DNA of 64,000 nucleotides from JAKAGZ01 sp035266865 (GTDB lineage Bacteria > Bacteroidota > Ignavibacteria > Ignavibacteriales > Ignavibacteriaceae). The stretch lies in assembly GCA_035266865.1 (NCBI GenBank), contig DATFMR010000011.1, forward strand, positions 1 through 64,000, given 5' to 3'. Shown here in pieces: positions 1-9,048 of this stretch. A program made the position numbers and the translations under genes. Within the stretch, counting starts at the first letter, position 1, and every line of letters starts with the position of its first letter. A model generated the notes under the pieces. That model saw only the letters and a program-made list of their open reading frames with translations. It did no database searches and was not told where the DNA came from.

Positions 1-371
1 ACGTTAGAAAGTTCAATTGTAGTTTCGGTAAGTTGTATATCAAGAGAATAATTCTGTCCAAGATTGAGTTTGTCGATATCTTGCGTTTGCTTTTGATAAC
101 CAACATAAGAGAAAGTCACCTGGTAAGGGCCGCCGACTCTCATTCCCTGGATATTATATTTTCCATCCTGACGGGAAGATGTTCCATATTGAGTACCGGA
201 AGGTACGTGTACTGCAATAACTGTTGCACCTGGTAGTGGTGAACCATTATTGTCTGTGATAGTACCGTTAATACTGGCCGTTGTAGCTGTTTGTGCAGAT
301 ATTGAAATCTGGACTAACAACAACAGGGCTGCAACAAGTAGATACGGTAACTTGGTAATGATTCTTTTCAT
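1..371 (-). CDS. TonB-dependent receptor, Oar-like (5' part only, cut by window edge)
   Basis: This is the N-terminal 123 codons of an outer-membrane receptor that continues beyond base 1. It begins at an ATG (369-371) with a signal peptide of about 26 residues ending in SISAQ, followed by a CarboxypepD_reg-like domain (TASINGTITD, GTQYGTSSRQDGKY, SYVGYQKQTQ). The same motifs in the same order occur in the complete receptor at 1101-4241, so the two are clear paralogues in tandem on the same strand. By analogy the missing part should hold the plug and beta-barrel. The substrate cannot be read. The call is firm for the N-terminal domain and inferred for the rest. Confidence 0.85.
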   Translation of the reverse strand, partial: MKRIITKLPYLLVAALLLLVQISISAQTATTASINGTITDNNGSPLPGATVIAVHVPSGTQYGTSSRQDGKYNIQGMRVGGPYQVTFSYVGYQKQTQDIDKLNLGQNYSLDIQLTETTIELSN

Positions 372-1036
372 AGAAGTTCCCTTTTATAAGTTGTTAATTA
401 GTGATTTAATTATAAATAATAATTCCCAAATGTTATTGAACCATTATTCACAATAAAAAATAATGGTAATTATTTATTTGAAAATATTATTAGATATCAG
501 AAAATAATTTTTTCATTATTTGCGATTTTCTGAAAAGTTACTTTGTATCCAATTTTACTATTACACTAACCTGTACAAATCTTTATAGGACAAAAATATT
601 CCTTGAACTAGAATTAACATTTATGAAAGATTTGTAGGTGGATAAAAGTGAGAGATGAAAGGCATCACCGTGAAAGGATTGAACAATCAAGAAACCAGAC
701 TCATTGAACAAACCGGGAAATTCAAAAACTGACTTTGATAAGCAATTTTTTTTTGTCACTGAGCCTTTATCCTCCGCTTGGGATTGCTAAATAGTAAATA
801 ATTAGATATCTAATTTTAAACAAATACATGGATATCATGCAACAATTATTTTAATCTTAACTATTATTTAAAAAGCAAGCCTTTTATCAAATTTAATATC
901 TGAAATTGGCTCCTAGTTTATTTCTTTCATTTTGGCTAATAATTCTAAATTTTGGTAATTAAGTCTTTTGTTATTTTAGCCATTTGTGATTCCTGATAAT
1001 GAACATATTTCTTAAAAAATGGTAAATAGGGTTTCT
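372..1036. other. Intergenic region between two TonB-receptor paralogues
   Basis: About 665 bases without a convincing gene. The part next to 371 should carry the promoter and leader of the partial receptor (minus strand), but no promoter can be named. A 26-codon ATG frame at 655-732 (+) has no recognisable product and is not called. A terminator for the downstream receptor gene lies at the right edge. Confidence 0.5.
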
Positions 1037-1075
1037 TTAAAAAAGAAAAACCCGGCCCTGAAAAGGGACCGGGTT
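1037..1075 (-). terminator. Rho-independent terminator of the 1101-4241 receptor gene
   Basis: A GC-rich inverted repeat (AACCCGG-CCC / GGG-A-CCGGGTT, 1049-1075) lies 26 bases past the receptor stop codon. Read on the minus strand it is followed by a T-rich run (1037-1048). A shorter T run on the plus side means it may also work in the other direction. Confidence 0.85.
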
Positions 1076-1100
1076 TTATTTAACCTGAGATTATTTCAGA

Positions 1101-4100
1101 TTAAAAAGAGTATCTTACACCCAACTGCATTTGCCAGCGTGATGAGAAGTTGCTTGGAGTAAAAGGAGTATTATTAGAAGGTGCAGAAAAACTATAGACA
1201 TTTTTTCCCAGGTCAGGGCCTGCTGCAGTTACTGTACCAACTTTATTAGCTACTCTATATGTACTGAATACACTGCTGTTCCATCCCCAGTCGCTATTAA
1301 GAAGATTCATTAAATTCAATATATCATAATTGATGGTAAGTGTGTGTCCTTTAATAATCGGTATATCCTGCGCGATGTGAATATCAACATAATTCACCCA
1401 GGGATTTGAATCTGCATTTCTTTCTGCAATTTGTCCTTTATGTGAAGCCAAATAAGGATTATTACTTACAAAGTTGTTAAATGCAGTGTACATACTTGAA
1501 TTTGACACGAATGCTCCTCCCGTAAGACTACCAAGTAATATGTCACTATTATCTTTTGGGATATAGAATAAATCGTTTTGATCAAATCCGTCGTTATTTA
1601 TATCGCTGCCATAGATATATGAAAAAGGAGCACCTGATTCTCCGTTATAGAATAATGAAATTGTAGTAGGTGCATTTTCAATGAATTCCTCTGTATAAGA
1701 TAAGGAAACAAAAACTCTTCCTCTTATTTCATACTGAGATGTAGCCAATACAGGACTGTTTGGATCTCCTGCAATTGGGTTATATCTCATCTGTGAGTTT
1801 GCCTGAGAAGAGTTTACACTATTTAGATCCTTAGCTCTACCGTAAGTATAACCTGTATTGATTGAAATACCTCTTTGTACATTTCTCTGCAACTGGAATG
1901 AAATGTTATAAGAGTAACCTTCGTTTGTATTCTTTAGGTACATAACATCTGTAAAATTGTTGTTCTTACTGTCAGTACCTCCGTAATAAGGTCTGCCGTC
2001 CTGCAATAATGCAGTTGGGCTATCGTGGTTTATGATATTTAATTTGTTATATACAAAGTCATTAGTACTTTTTGAATACTGGAATTCAACAGTTCCGATA
2101 AAACCCATCGGTAACTGATGGTCTATACCAATATCATATCTTAAAACCTGAGGCATTTTTAGTTTTGGATCTGCAAGATCGATTTCAGATCTAAAGCTTG
2201 CAGCACCTGTTCCAGGATCACCAACATCAGGTAAATTTTTGCCATCCGGTGAGAAGAACAAGTTTGTACCACTTCCGTTTACTTCATAAGCAGAAACACC
2301 TGTGTTGCCGTACTGATTTGAAATCCAAACGTAAGCAGGTCGACCGGTGAATATTCCTATGCCGCCTCTAACCTGTGTTGTTTTATCACTAAATACATCC
2401 CAGTTAAATCCAACTCTTGGAGCCCATAGTAAATTACCGCTAGGGGCAGTATTTGTTGAGTAGCCTGAGAAGTAAGTAGAAACAGAATCATTTTGATATG
2501 GTTTATCCGGGAATGTTGGGATATCAACTCTTAAACCAAATGACACCTTGAAGTTTGGTTTAACCTGCCAGTCATCCTGGGCATAAAAACCATATTGCCT
2601 TACAGGAAAATTAGCAGCTGGATCTTTACCGGCTCTTGCTGCTACTCTCTGGTAAAAACTTACATTTCCATTCTGTAGATCTGCCAGGGTATTATATTGA
2701 TAATAACCTGCAAATGATCTTAGGAACAAGTTTGTAAATGAGAAAAATTCATTATGTGTACCAACGGTAAAAGTGTGGTCCCCAAAGAAATATGAAAAGT
2801 TATCAGTTATTTCAAATACATTTTGGTCTAATTTATTGGCTGATGAAAACCTGTCAGTACCCATTTCGTAAGTTATACCTGGTTGTCTTACCTGTACTTC
2901 AGGAGTCAGCGTTCCTTCAGGTCCGCGTTTATCACGAATTGTCGTATAGCCAATAATTAATTCGTTTGCCATATTATTGCCGAATGTACTGTTCAATTGA
3001 GCAACAATATTGTTTGTAATGTCCTTAATCTGGTATAAATATGTATCAAAACTGAATGATGAAGATGATGATCTGCTATTTAGAATATCCTGGGTAGCAT
3101 TTACATAATTATAATGAAGACTTAATTTATGATTGTCAGCCAGGTTGAAATCTAATCTTGCGAATAATTTGCCTGAAGGCTGTTTGGTCGTAAATGGTGC
3201 GTAACCACCTGTATTAAATCCACGGCCAGCTAAAATAGTCTGGATTGTTTTTGCATCAGTTTCAGTATTTGTGGGCCCTGTACTAAGTGAAAGGTTGGCA
3301 GTTGGTTCATTTCTTCCTGTTATTTCACCATTTATAAAGAAGAATAATTTATCCTTCATAATTGGGCCGCCTAAACGGACACCATATTGCCATTCCTTAA
3401 AGTCACTGACCGGATTATCTATATTGTTGTAATATTTTCCAACCAGTTTCTGGTTTCTGCCATATGCAAAAGCAGAACCGTGCAATTCGTTGGTACCACT
3501 TCTTGTAATGGCATTAATACCACCTCCGGTAAATCCACCCAATCTTACATCATAAGGTGCGATTACAACCTGAAATTCCTGGATAGCATCCAAGCTGATT
3601 GGATTTGTTCCTGTTTGTCCTCCTGGAGTTCCTGTAGATCCTAATCCAAATAAATCATTATACTGTGTACCGTCTATTTGAATATTATTATACCTGTTGC
3701 TTCTGCCTGCAGCCTGAAGATTTTGCCCAGAAAATAATGGAGAAAGTTTAGCAAAAGTTTGGAATGATCGGCCAATAGTCGGTAATTCTTCAAGCTGTTT
3801 TGTAGAAACGTTTTGAGAGGAACCAGTTCTGGCATCACTAATAATTGCATTTCTGTCTGCAGTTACTGTAACACCGGAAATTTCAACAGCAGTTTCAGTC
3901 ATAGTAGCATCCAAAGCAAAACTCTGTCCTAATTCAAGTTTTGAAATTGTTTGGGTTTGCTTCTGATAGCCGACATATGAAATTGTTATTTCATATGGAC
4001 CGCCTACTTTTAGTCCAATAAGATTGTATTTACCATCAGTTCTGGAAGTAGTTCCATATTGAGTTCCAGTGGGAACATGCACAGCTATAATAGAAGCTGC

Positions 4101-4241
4101 TGGTAATGCATTCCCATTCTGATCAGTGATTGTTCCGCTAATGCTTGCAGTTGTTGCTACCTGCGCAAAGCCTAGACTTTGCAAGGACAAAAACAATGCT
4201 GCGATCAGTAGAAACGAGATTTTGGTAAGTGTTTTTTTCAT
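1101..4241 (-). CDS. TonB-dependent receptor, Oar-like outer-membrane protein
   Basis: A 1046-residue outer-membrane protein. Residues 1-27 look like a signal peptide (hydrophobic core, ending LGFAQ). About residues 30-120 form a CarboxypepD_reg-like domain (SGTITDQNG, DGKYNL, SYVGYQKQT). A plug-like region follows (LEELPTIGRSFQ, IQIDGTQYND, GGGINAITRSGTNELHG), then a long beta-barrel rich in aromatic and Asn/Gly residues. The last residue is Phe in RYSF, the usual barrel-assembly signal. Length and order fit Oar-like TonB-dependent receptors of Bacteroidota. Such proteins import large ligands using TonB energy; a tonB gene sits at 16046 but is not linked. The ligand is unknown. A paralogue lies directly downstream at 1-371. 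Confidence 0.9.
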   Translation of the reverse strand: MKKTLTKISFLLIAALFLSLQSLGFAQVATTASISGTITDQNGNALPAASIIAVHVPTGTQYGTTSRTDGKYNLIGLKVGGPYEITISYVGYQKQTQTISKLELGQSFALDATMTETAVEISGVTVTADRNAIISDARTGSSQNVSTKQLEELPTIGRSFQTFAKLSPLFSGQNLQAAGRSNRYNNIQIDGTQYNDLFGLGSTGTPGGQTGTNPISLDAIQEFQVVIAPYDVRLGGFTGGGINAITRSGTNELHGSAFAYGRNQKLVGKYYNNIDNPVSDFKEWQYGVRLGGPIMKDKLFFFINGEITGRNEPTANLSLSTGPTNTETDAKTIQTILAGRGFNTGGYAPFTTKQPSGKLFARLDFNLADNHKLSLHYNYVNATQDILNSRSSSSSFSFDTYLYQIKDITNNIVAQLNSTFGNNMANELIIGYTTIRDKRGPEGTLTPEVQVRQPGITYEMGTDRFSSANKLDQNVFEITDNFSYFFGDHTFTVGTHNEFFSFTNLFLRSFAGYYQYNTLADLQNGNVSFYQRVAARAGKDPAANFPVRQYGFYAQDDWQVKPNFKVSFGLRVDIPTFPDKPYQNDSVSTYFSGYSTNTAPSGNLLWAPRVGFNWDVFSDKTTQVRGGIGIFTGRPAYVWISNQYGNTGVSAYEVNGSGTNLFFSPDGKNLPDVGDPGTGAASFRSEIDLADPKLKMPQVLRYDIGIDHQLPMGFIGTVEFQYSKSTNDFVYNKLNIINHDSPTALLQDGRPYYGGTDSKNNNFTDVMYLKNTNEGYSYNISFQLQRNVQRGISINTGYTYGRAKDLNSVNSSQANSQMRYNPIAGDPNSPVLATSQYEIRGRVFVSLSYTEEFIENAPTTISLFYNGESGAPFSYIYGSDINNDGFDQNDLFYIPKDNSDILLGSLTGGAFVSNSSMYTAFNNFVSNNPYLASHKGQIAERNADSNPWVNYVDIHIAQDIPIIKGHTLTINYDILNLMNLLNSDWGWNSSVFSTYRVANKVGTVTAAGPDLGKNVYSFSAPSNNTPFTPSNFSSRWQMQLGVRYSF

Positions 4242-4893
4242 ACACCATCCCTCATGTTAGGTTATTATATAGTTAATTTATTAGAACAGCCTGTTAAGCG
4301 CAGTTCTACTTGCCCTAAAAAATTAAGTTTGTTTCTGGATAAATTTTGTTGTAGGTATTATTTTATTCAGAGTGAAGTTTCAAAACTTCTGGATAATAAT
4401 AATATCCGTTTAATTCCGGTTTAACCTATAAGCTAGATTTGAATAAAATAATATTTAAAGAAAATTGAATTATTAAGCCCATTAAGTATCTGAGTCTGGG
4501 GTCAACTCAAAATATACTTATCCGTTTTACAGCGGATCTGTAAAATGAATATCTGAAAATAACTAAACTTTTTTATCCCGGCAAGAAAAATATTATAAAT
4601 TTCTATATTCTAAAGATATCACAAAAAATGAACTATTTGATCGTGCCCTTCAATAAAAATATACTAGTTATTAAGTTTAGCTTAGCATTATAATATTAAA
4701 AGAAATAATCTTGCTAAAATAAATTTTTGACATAAAGCCCTGCAATACAAGTTAATACCATGCTTTATTGGATAAGGTGAAAGTTTTACAAACAAAATAA
4801 TTATTTCTGCAGTTTTGGATTTCCCTGTTTCTTTGCTTTTATATACACCTCTCTTTATATTTAAAGATAAATTTTTAAGAAATATTGTCGTAA
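4242..4893. other. Divergent intergenic region, receptor gene / asnS
   Basis: About 650 AT-rich bases between the divergent receptor gene and asnS. No gene is seen. The only clear structure is a perfect dyad at 4525-4545. Promoters of both genes must lie here, but none could be assigned with confidence. Confidence 0.5.
4525..4545. promoter_or_regulatory. Perfect 8-bp dyad, possible operator
   Basis: TTTTACAG, five bases (CGGAT), then CTGTAAAA: a perfect inverted repeat in a gene-free divergent region. It could bind a dimeric regulator. It is 284 bases upstream of the receptor start and 349 upstream of asnS. There is no U-tract, so it is not a typical terminator. Its regulator is unknown. Confidence 0.35.
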
Positions 4894-6189
4894 ATGCAGA
4901 AAATATCTATAAAAGACCTTTCAGAATACGTTGGAAAGGAAGTCTCGCTAAGCGGATGGCTTTATAATAAAAGATCAAGCGGGAAAGTAAAATTTATTGT
5001 TTTAAGAGATGGTACCGGTTATTTGCAGTGTGTATATTTTAAAGGTAATGTCTCTGAGGAAGTATTTGATCTTGCTGATAAATTAGGGCAGGAATCTTCT
5101 ATCATAGTTACAGGAAAAGTTAAAGAAGAAAAAAGAGCTCCCGGAGGTTACGAACTTGATGGTACAAACCTGGAAATAATTTCTGAAGCCAAAGACTTCC
5201 CTATAACTCCGAAAGAACATGGTGTAGAATTCTTAATGGATAACCGCCACCTCTGGCTAAGATCTTCAAAACAAGTTGCTATTTTAAAAATCAGGCATAG
5301 AATTGTAAAAGCAATTAGAGATTTTTTTGATGAAAGGGGATTCACTTTAATGGATCCGCCGATTATCACTCCGGCTGCGTGTGAAGGAACTTCCACTCTT
5401 TTTGAAACTGATTATTTTGATCTTGGTAAAGCATATCTTACACAGTCAGGACAATTGTATGCTGAAGCAGGCGCAATGGCGCTTGGAAAAGTATATACAT
5501 TTGGACCTACATTCAGAGCAGAGAAATCAAAAACCAGGAGACATCTTACTGAATTTTGGATGGTTGAGCCGGAAGTTGCTTTTAATGATCTGAATGATAA
5601 TATGGACCTTGCAGAAGAGTTTCTTGAATATATAGTCCAGACTATTTTGAAAGATATGGATGAAGAATTAAAAGTTCTTGAAAGAGATACTGCAATGTTA
5701 AAAAATGTAAAACGACCTCTTCCAAGAATTAGTTATGATCAAGCAGTTGAAATATTAAAGAAAAACAGAATTGAATTTGAATACGGAAATGATCTTGGTG
5801 CAACTGATGAAACTATAATTTCAAACCAGTTCGACAGACCGGTTATGGTACACAGGTATCCGGCAGAAGTAAAAGCTTTTTATATGAAAAGAGATCCCGA
5901 AAATTCTAAATTTGCACTTGCTTTGGATGTTTTAGCGCCCGAAGGATACGGGGAAATTATTGGTGGAAGCCAGAGAGAAGATAATCTGGATAATTTATTG
6001 AGTAGGATTAAAGAACATAATCTGCCGATGGAAGCGTTTGAATGGTACCTTGATCTGAGAAGGTTTGGATCAGTTCCACATTCCGGCTTTGGGCTTGGAC
6101 TTGAAAGAACCGTTGGATGGATTTGCGGATTGGATCATGTCAGGGAAACAATTCCTTTCCCGAGAATGATCTACAGAAATACTCCTTAA
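4894..6189 (+). CDS. asnS: Asparaginyl-tRNA synthetase
   Basis: Class II aminoacyl-tRNA synthetase that charges tRNA-Asn with asparagine in the cytoplasm. The 431 residues match the normal bacterial length. An N-terminal OB-fold anticodon-binding domain (about 1-110; VSLSGWLYNKR, VLRDGTGYLQ) precedes the class II catalytic core. Motif 2 appears as FRAEKSKTRRHLTEFWMVEPE and motif 3 as GFGLGLERTVGWICG. The HVRETIPFPRM ending is typical of AsnRS. Start is ATG at 4894. A hairpin separates it from nuoJ, 56 bases downstream, so co-transcription with the nuo genes is possible but uncertain. Confidence 0.96.
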   Translation: MQKISIKDLSEYVGKEVSLSGWLYNKRSSGKVKFIVLRDGTGYLQCVYFKGNVSEEVFDLADKLGQESSIIVTGKVKEEKRAPGGYELDGTNLEIISEAKDFPITPKEHGVEFLMDNRHLWLRSSKQVAILKIRHRIVKAIRDFFDERGFTLMDPPIITPAACEGTSTLFETDYFDLGKAYLTQSGQLYAEAGAMALGKVYTFGPTFRAEKSKTRRHLTEFWMVEPEVAFNDLNDNMDLAEEFLEYIVQTILKDMDEELKVLERDTAMLKNVKRPLPRISYDQAVEILKKNRIEFEYGNDLGATDETIISNQFDRPVMVHRYPAEVKAFYMKRDPENSKFALALDVLAPEGYGEIIGGSQREDNLDNLLSRIKEHNLPMEAFEWYLDLRRFGSVPHSGFGLGLERTVGWICGLDHVRETIPFPRMIYRNTP

Positions 6190-6198
6190 ATATTGGTT

Positions 6199-6220
6199 AT
6201 AAACTGTAATAACAGTTTAT
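6199..6220 (+). terminator. Hairpin between asnS and nuoJ, weak terminator or processing site
   Basis: A perfect 8-bp stem (ATAAACTG / CAGTTTAT) with a 6-base loop, ten bases after the asnS stop. It is followed by TTATAAAAAATAAA rather than a clean T run, so termination may be partial. It could separate asnS expression from the Complex I genes. Confidence 0.35.
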
Positions 6221-6245
6221 TTATAAAAAATAAATTGGCTACAAA

Positions 6246-6761
6246 ATGTCTCTAGAAACTATACTTTTCATTCTCTTCGCTGCTGTTGGAAGTATTTCAG
6301 CAGTTTTAATGATTACAAGAAGAAGCGCTGTAATTAGTGCGCTATTTCTCATCCTGAATTTTGCAGCACTCGCGGGGCTATATCTCTTATTAAATGCTCA
6401 GTTTATTGCAGTTGTACAGGTAATAGTTTATGCCGGAGCAATTATGGTTTTATTCCTTTTTGTAATTATGCTTCTGCGTCCGGAAAACGAGCGGAAGTTT
6501 CTGCGGGCAAATCCTAAAGTGAAAATATTTGCTTTGGCAATCGCCGGTATAATTTTTATTCAGCTCGGTTATTTAATCTTCTTTTCGCATCCGTCGGGAA
6601 ATCCTTCAGGCACTGTTGCTGCCAGTATAAAAGCTGGTACAATAGAAGAAATTGGAAGACAACTATTTACAAATTACATTTTGCCTTTTGAAGCTGCAGG
6701 TTTTCTTTTACTTGCTGCAACAATTGGAGCTTTAATATTAGCTAAAAGGAAATTCGAATAA
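6246..6761 (+). CDS. nuoJ: NADH-quinone oxidoreductase subunit J
   Basis: A 171-residue membrane subunit of respiratory Complex I (homologue of mitochondrial ND6). About five hydrophobic helices are visible. The family signature region around residues 55-80 (VVQVIVYAGAIMVLFLFV) is intact; this helix carries the pi-bulge that links the quinone site to the proton channels. The gene heads the run nuoJ-K-L-M-antiporter-unknown-N. The usual upstream genes nuoA-I are absent here and asnS is in their place, so the Complex I genes appear split between loci. nuoK follows after four bases. Confidence 0.95.
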   Translation: MSLETILFILFAAVGSISAVLMITRRSAVISALFLILNFAALAGLYLLLNAQFIAVVQVIVYAGAIMVLFLFVIMLLRPENERKFLRANPKVKIFALAIAGIIFIQLGYLIFFSHPSGNPSGTVAASIKAGTIEEIGRQLFTNYILPFEAAGFLLLAATIGALILAKRKFE

Positions 6762-6765
6762 AATT

Positions 6766-7071
6766 ATGCAAGTACCAATAGAATATTATTTAATACTCAG
6801 TGCCTTTATGTTTATAGTCGGTGTTGCAGGAGTTTTAACAAGAAGAAATGCAATAGTTGTTTTTATGTCTGTAGAATTAATGTTAAACTCGGCTAACCTG
6901 ACAATGGTTGCCTTTGCGTCCTTTATGGGAAGTGCTGTCGGGCAATTATTTGTATTTTTTGTAATGACCGTTGCGGCTGCGGAAGCAGCTGTTGGACTTG
7001 CAATTATTATTGCAATGTTCAGAAATAAATTAACTGTAAATATTGATGAGATCAGCATTCTGAAATGGTGA
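6766..7071 (+). CDS. nuoK: NADH-quinone oxidoreductase subunit K
   Basis: A 101-residue, three-helix membrane subunit of Complex I (ND4L homologue), at the standard family length. The conserved motif MSVELMLNSANL in helix 2 includes the glutamate used in proton translocation, and a second acidic residue in AAAEAAVGLAI (helix 3) is also present. It starts four bases after nuoJ and is followed by nuoL, consistent with one operon and with the canonical gene order. Confidence 0.95.
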   Translation: MQVPIEYYLILSAFMFIVGVAGVLTRRNAIVVFMSVELMLNSANLTMVAFASFMGSAVGQLFVFFVMTVAAAEAAVGLAIIIAMFRNKLTVNIDEISILKW

Positions 7072-7106
7072 TCTTTTTTGATTAGTCAAAATCGAGTTTC
7101 ATTTTT

Positions 7107-9044
7107 ATGATTCAACTAATTTACTTAACTGTTCTGTTTCCTTTGATTGGTTTTTTAATAAACGGATTATTCGGGAGTAAAATTAAAAATGAAAAAGTTA
7201 TTGGAATTATTGGCAGCGGGGTAATCGGACTTTCATTTTTAGTTTCGGTCGGTGCCTTTATTGAAACCATTGGTCTTCCTGTAGAACAGAGGAAAAATAT
7301 TGTTGATCTTTTTACCTGGTTAAGTGTTGGTGGACTTAACATTCATTTTGCTTACCAGGTAGATCAGCTCTCCTTAATTATGGCTCTGATTGTAACCGGA
7401 GTTGGATTTGTTATCCATGTTTATTCAATCGGCTACATGCACGGAGATAAATCTTTCTGGAGATTTTTTACCTACCTGAATCTTTTCATTTTCACAATGA
7501 TGAACCTGATTTTAGCAGATAATTTTCTGCTCCTTTTCCTTGGCTGGGAGGGAGTTGGATTATGTTCCTATTTATTAATTGGATTCTGGTACGATCGTAA
7601 ATTTGAAAAAATGACAACGAGTGATGCTGGCAAGAAAGCATTTGTTGTTAACAGGATAGGGGACTTTGGATTTCTACTTGGAATGTTTCTTATATATATG
7701 ACATTTGGTAGTCTTAATTTTGGTGAAGTTTTCGGAAGAGTTGGGGCATTTAATGTTGACCAGAGTGTATTTAATTTTATAGCAATATTCTTGTTTATCG
7801 GTGCAACAGGTAAATCTGCGCAAATTCCTTTGTTTGTATGGTTACCTGATGCTATGGCAGGTCCGACACCTGTATCAGCTCTTATTCACGCTGCTACAAT
7901 GGTGACAGCCGGTGTTTATATGGTTGCAAGATGTTCGCTTATTTTTGCTTCCGCTCCCGCTATTCTTACAGTAATTGCAATAGTTGGAGCTGTTACTGCT
8001 TTGTTTGCAGCTACTATTGGTCTTGTTCAAAATGATATTAAAAAAGTTTTAGCTTATTCAACTGTAAGTCAGCTTGGATATATGTTTTTGGCTCTCGGAG
8101 TTGGAGCATTCTCTGCCGGAATTTTTCACGTTATGACCCATGCATTTTTCAAAGCACTTTTATTCCTTGGTGCAGGTTCAGTTATTCATTCAATGCACGA
8201 AGATCAGGATATTCAAAATTACGGCGGACTTAGAAAAAAAATGCCGGCTACTGCCTTAACTTTTCTGGTTGCTTCTCTTGCGATTTCAGGAATTCCACCT
8301 TTGTCTGGATTTTTCAGCAAGGATGAAATTCTCTGGAAATCATTTGCAAACGGAAATGTTGTTTACTGGGCAATAGGAGCATTCACTGCTTTACTTACAG
8401 CATTTTATATGTTCAGGTTGTACTTCCTTACTTTTGAAGGCAATTCAAGATGGGGAAAAGACAAACGTCCTCACGAATCACCCAAGGTTATGACTGTTCC
8501 ATTAATGATTCTCGCGGTTCTTTCTGCAATTGGAGGATTTATTGGAATTCCTGCCTTGTTCAGCGGGGAAGGTGGTAACGTTTTTGAACACTGGCTGGAA
8601 CCAATTTTCAAAAATGCTGATGCAAGGCTTGCTCTTTATTCTGCACATACTCATACAGATGAAATAATATTAATGGTAGTTTCGATCATACTTGCTGTCG
8701 GCGGAATTATGATTGCAAGACAGATTTATATGAAGAAACCGAACATTGCAACTTCTGCTGCAAAGAAATTCAAAGGAATACATAAACTTTTGTGGAATAA
8801 ATATTTTGTTGATGAAATTTATGATGCAACTGTAGTTACTCCAATTGTTAAAACTTCAGAATCATTTTTATGGAAAATTACAGATGCGAAAATTATTGAT
8901 GGTGTTGTGAATGGAGTTGCATCTTTAGTTGGAAGTATTTCAAAGAATATTAGAAAAATTCAAACAGGCGTTGCCCAGGTTTATGCTTTGGTTATGACAC
9001 TTGGAATAGCAATTGCTCTATTATGGATAATACTGAGTTTATAA
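7107..9044 (+). CDS. nuoL: NADH-quinone oxidoreductase subunit L
   Basis: A 645-residue antiporter-like subunit at the tip of the Complex I membrane arm (ND5 homologue). The sequence has many hydrophobic helices. The proton-channel glutamate is in GWEGVGLCSYLLIG and the conserved loop LPDAMAGPTPVSALIHAATMV follows. The C-terminal part (about 540-645) carries the amphipathic stretch and final helix expected of the lateral helix HL that runs along the arm. Length is within the usual 600-680. nuoM begins four bases after its stop. Confidence 0.96.
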   Translation: MIQLIYLTVLFPLIGFLINGLFGSKIKNEKVIGIIGSGVIGLSFLVSVGAFIETIGLPVEQRKNIVDLFTWLSVGGLNIHFAYQVDQLSLIMALIVTGVGFVIHVYSIGYMHGDKSFWRFFTYLNLFIFTMMNLILADNFLLLFLGWEGVGLCSYLLIGFWYDRKFEKMTTSDAGKKAFVVNRIGDFGFLLGMFLIYMTFGSLNFGEVFGRVGAFNVDQSVFNFIAIFLFIGATGKSAQIPLFVWLPDAMAGPTPVSALIHAATMVTAGVYMVARCSLIFASAPAILTVIAIVGAVTALFAATIGLVQNDIKKVLAYSTVSQLGYMFLALGVGAFSAGIFHVMTHAFFKALLFLGAGSVIHSMHEDQDIQNYGGLRKKMPATALTFLVASLAISGIPPLSGFFSKDEILWKSFANGNVVYWAIGAFTALLTAFYMFRLYFLTFEGNSRWGKDKRPHESPKVMTVPLMILAVLSAIGGFIGIPALFSGEGGNVFEHWLEPIFKNADARLALYSAHTHTDEIILMVVSIILAVGGIMIARQIYMKKPNIATSAAKKFKGIHKLLWNKYFVDEIYDATVVTPIVKTSESFLWKITDAKIIDGVVNGVASLVGSISKNIRKIQTGVAQVYALVMTLGIAIALLWIILSL

Positions 9045-9048
9045 TTTT

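Noticed and set aside
655..732. 26-codon ATG reading frame in the first intergenic region
   Set aside because: No homology that I recognise, only a poor ribosome site and no conserved context.
6786..7058. Minus-strand open frame across nuoK
   Set aside because: It is the shadow of nuoK; the translation has no family features.
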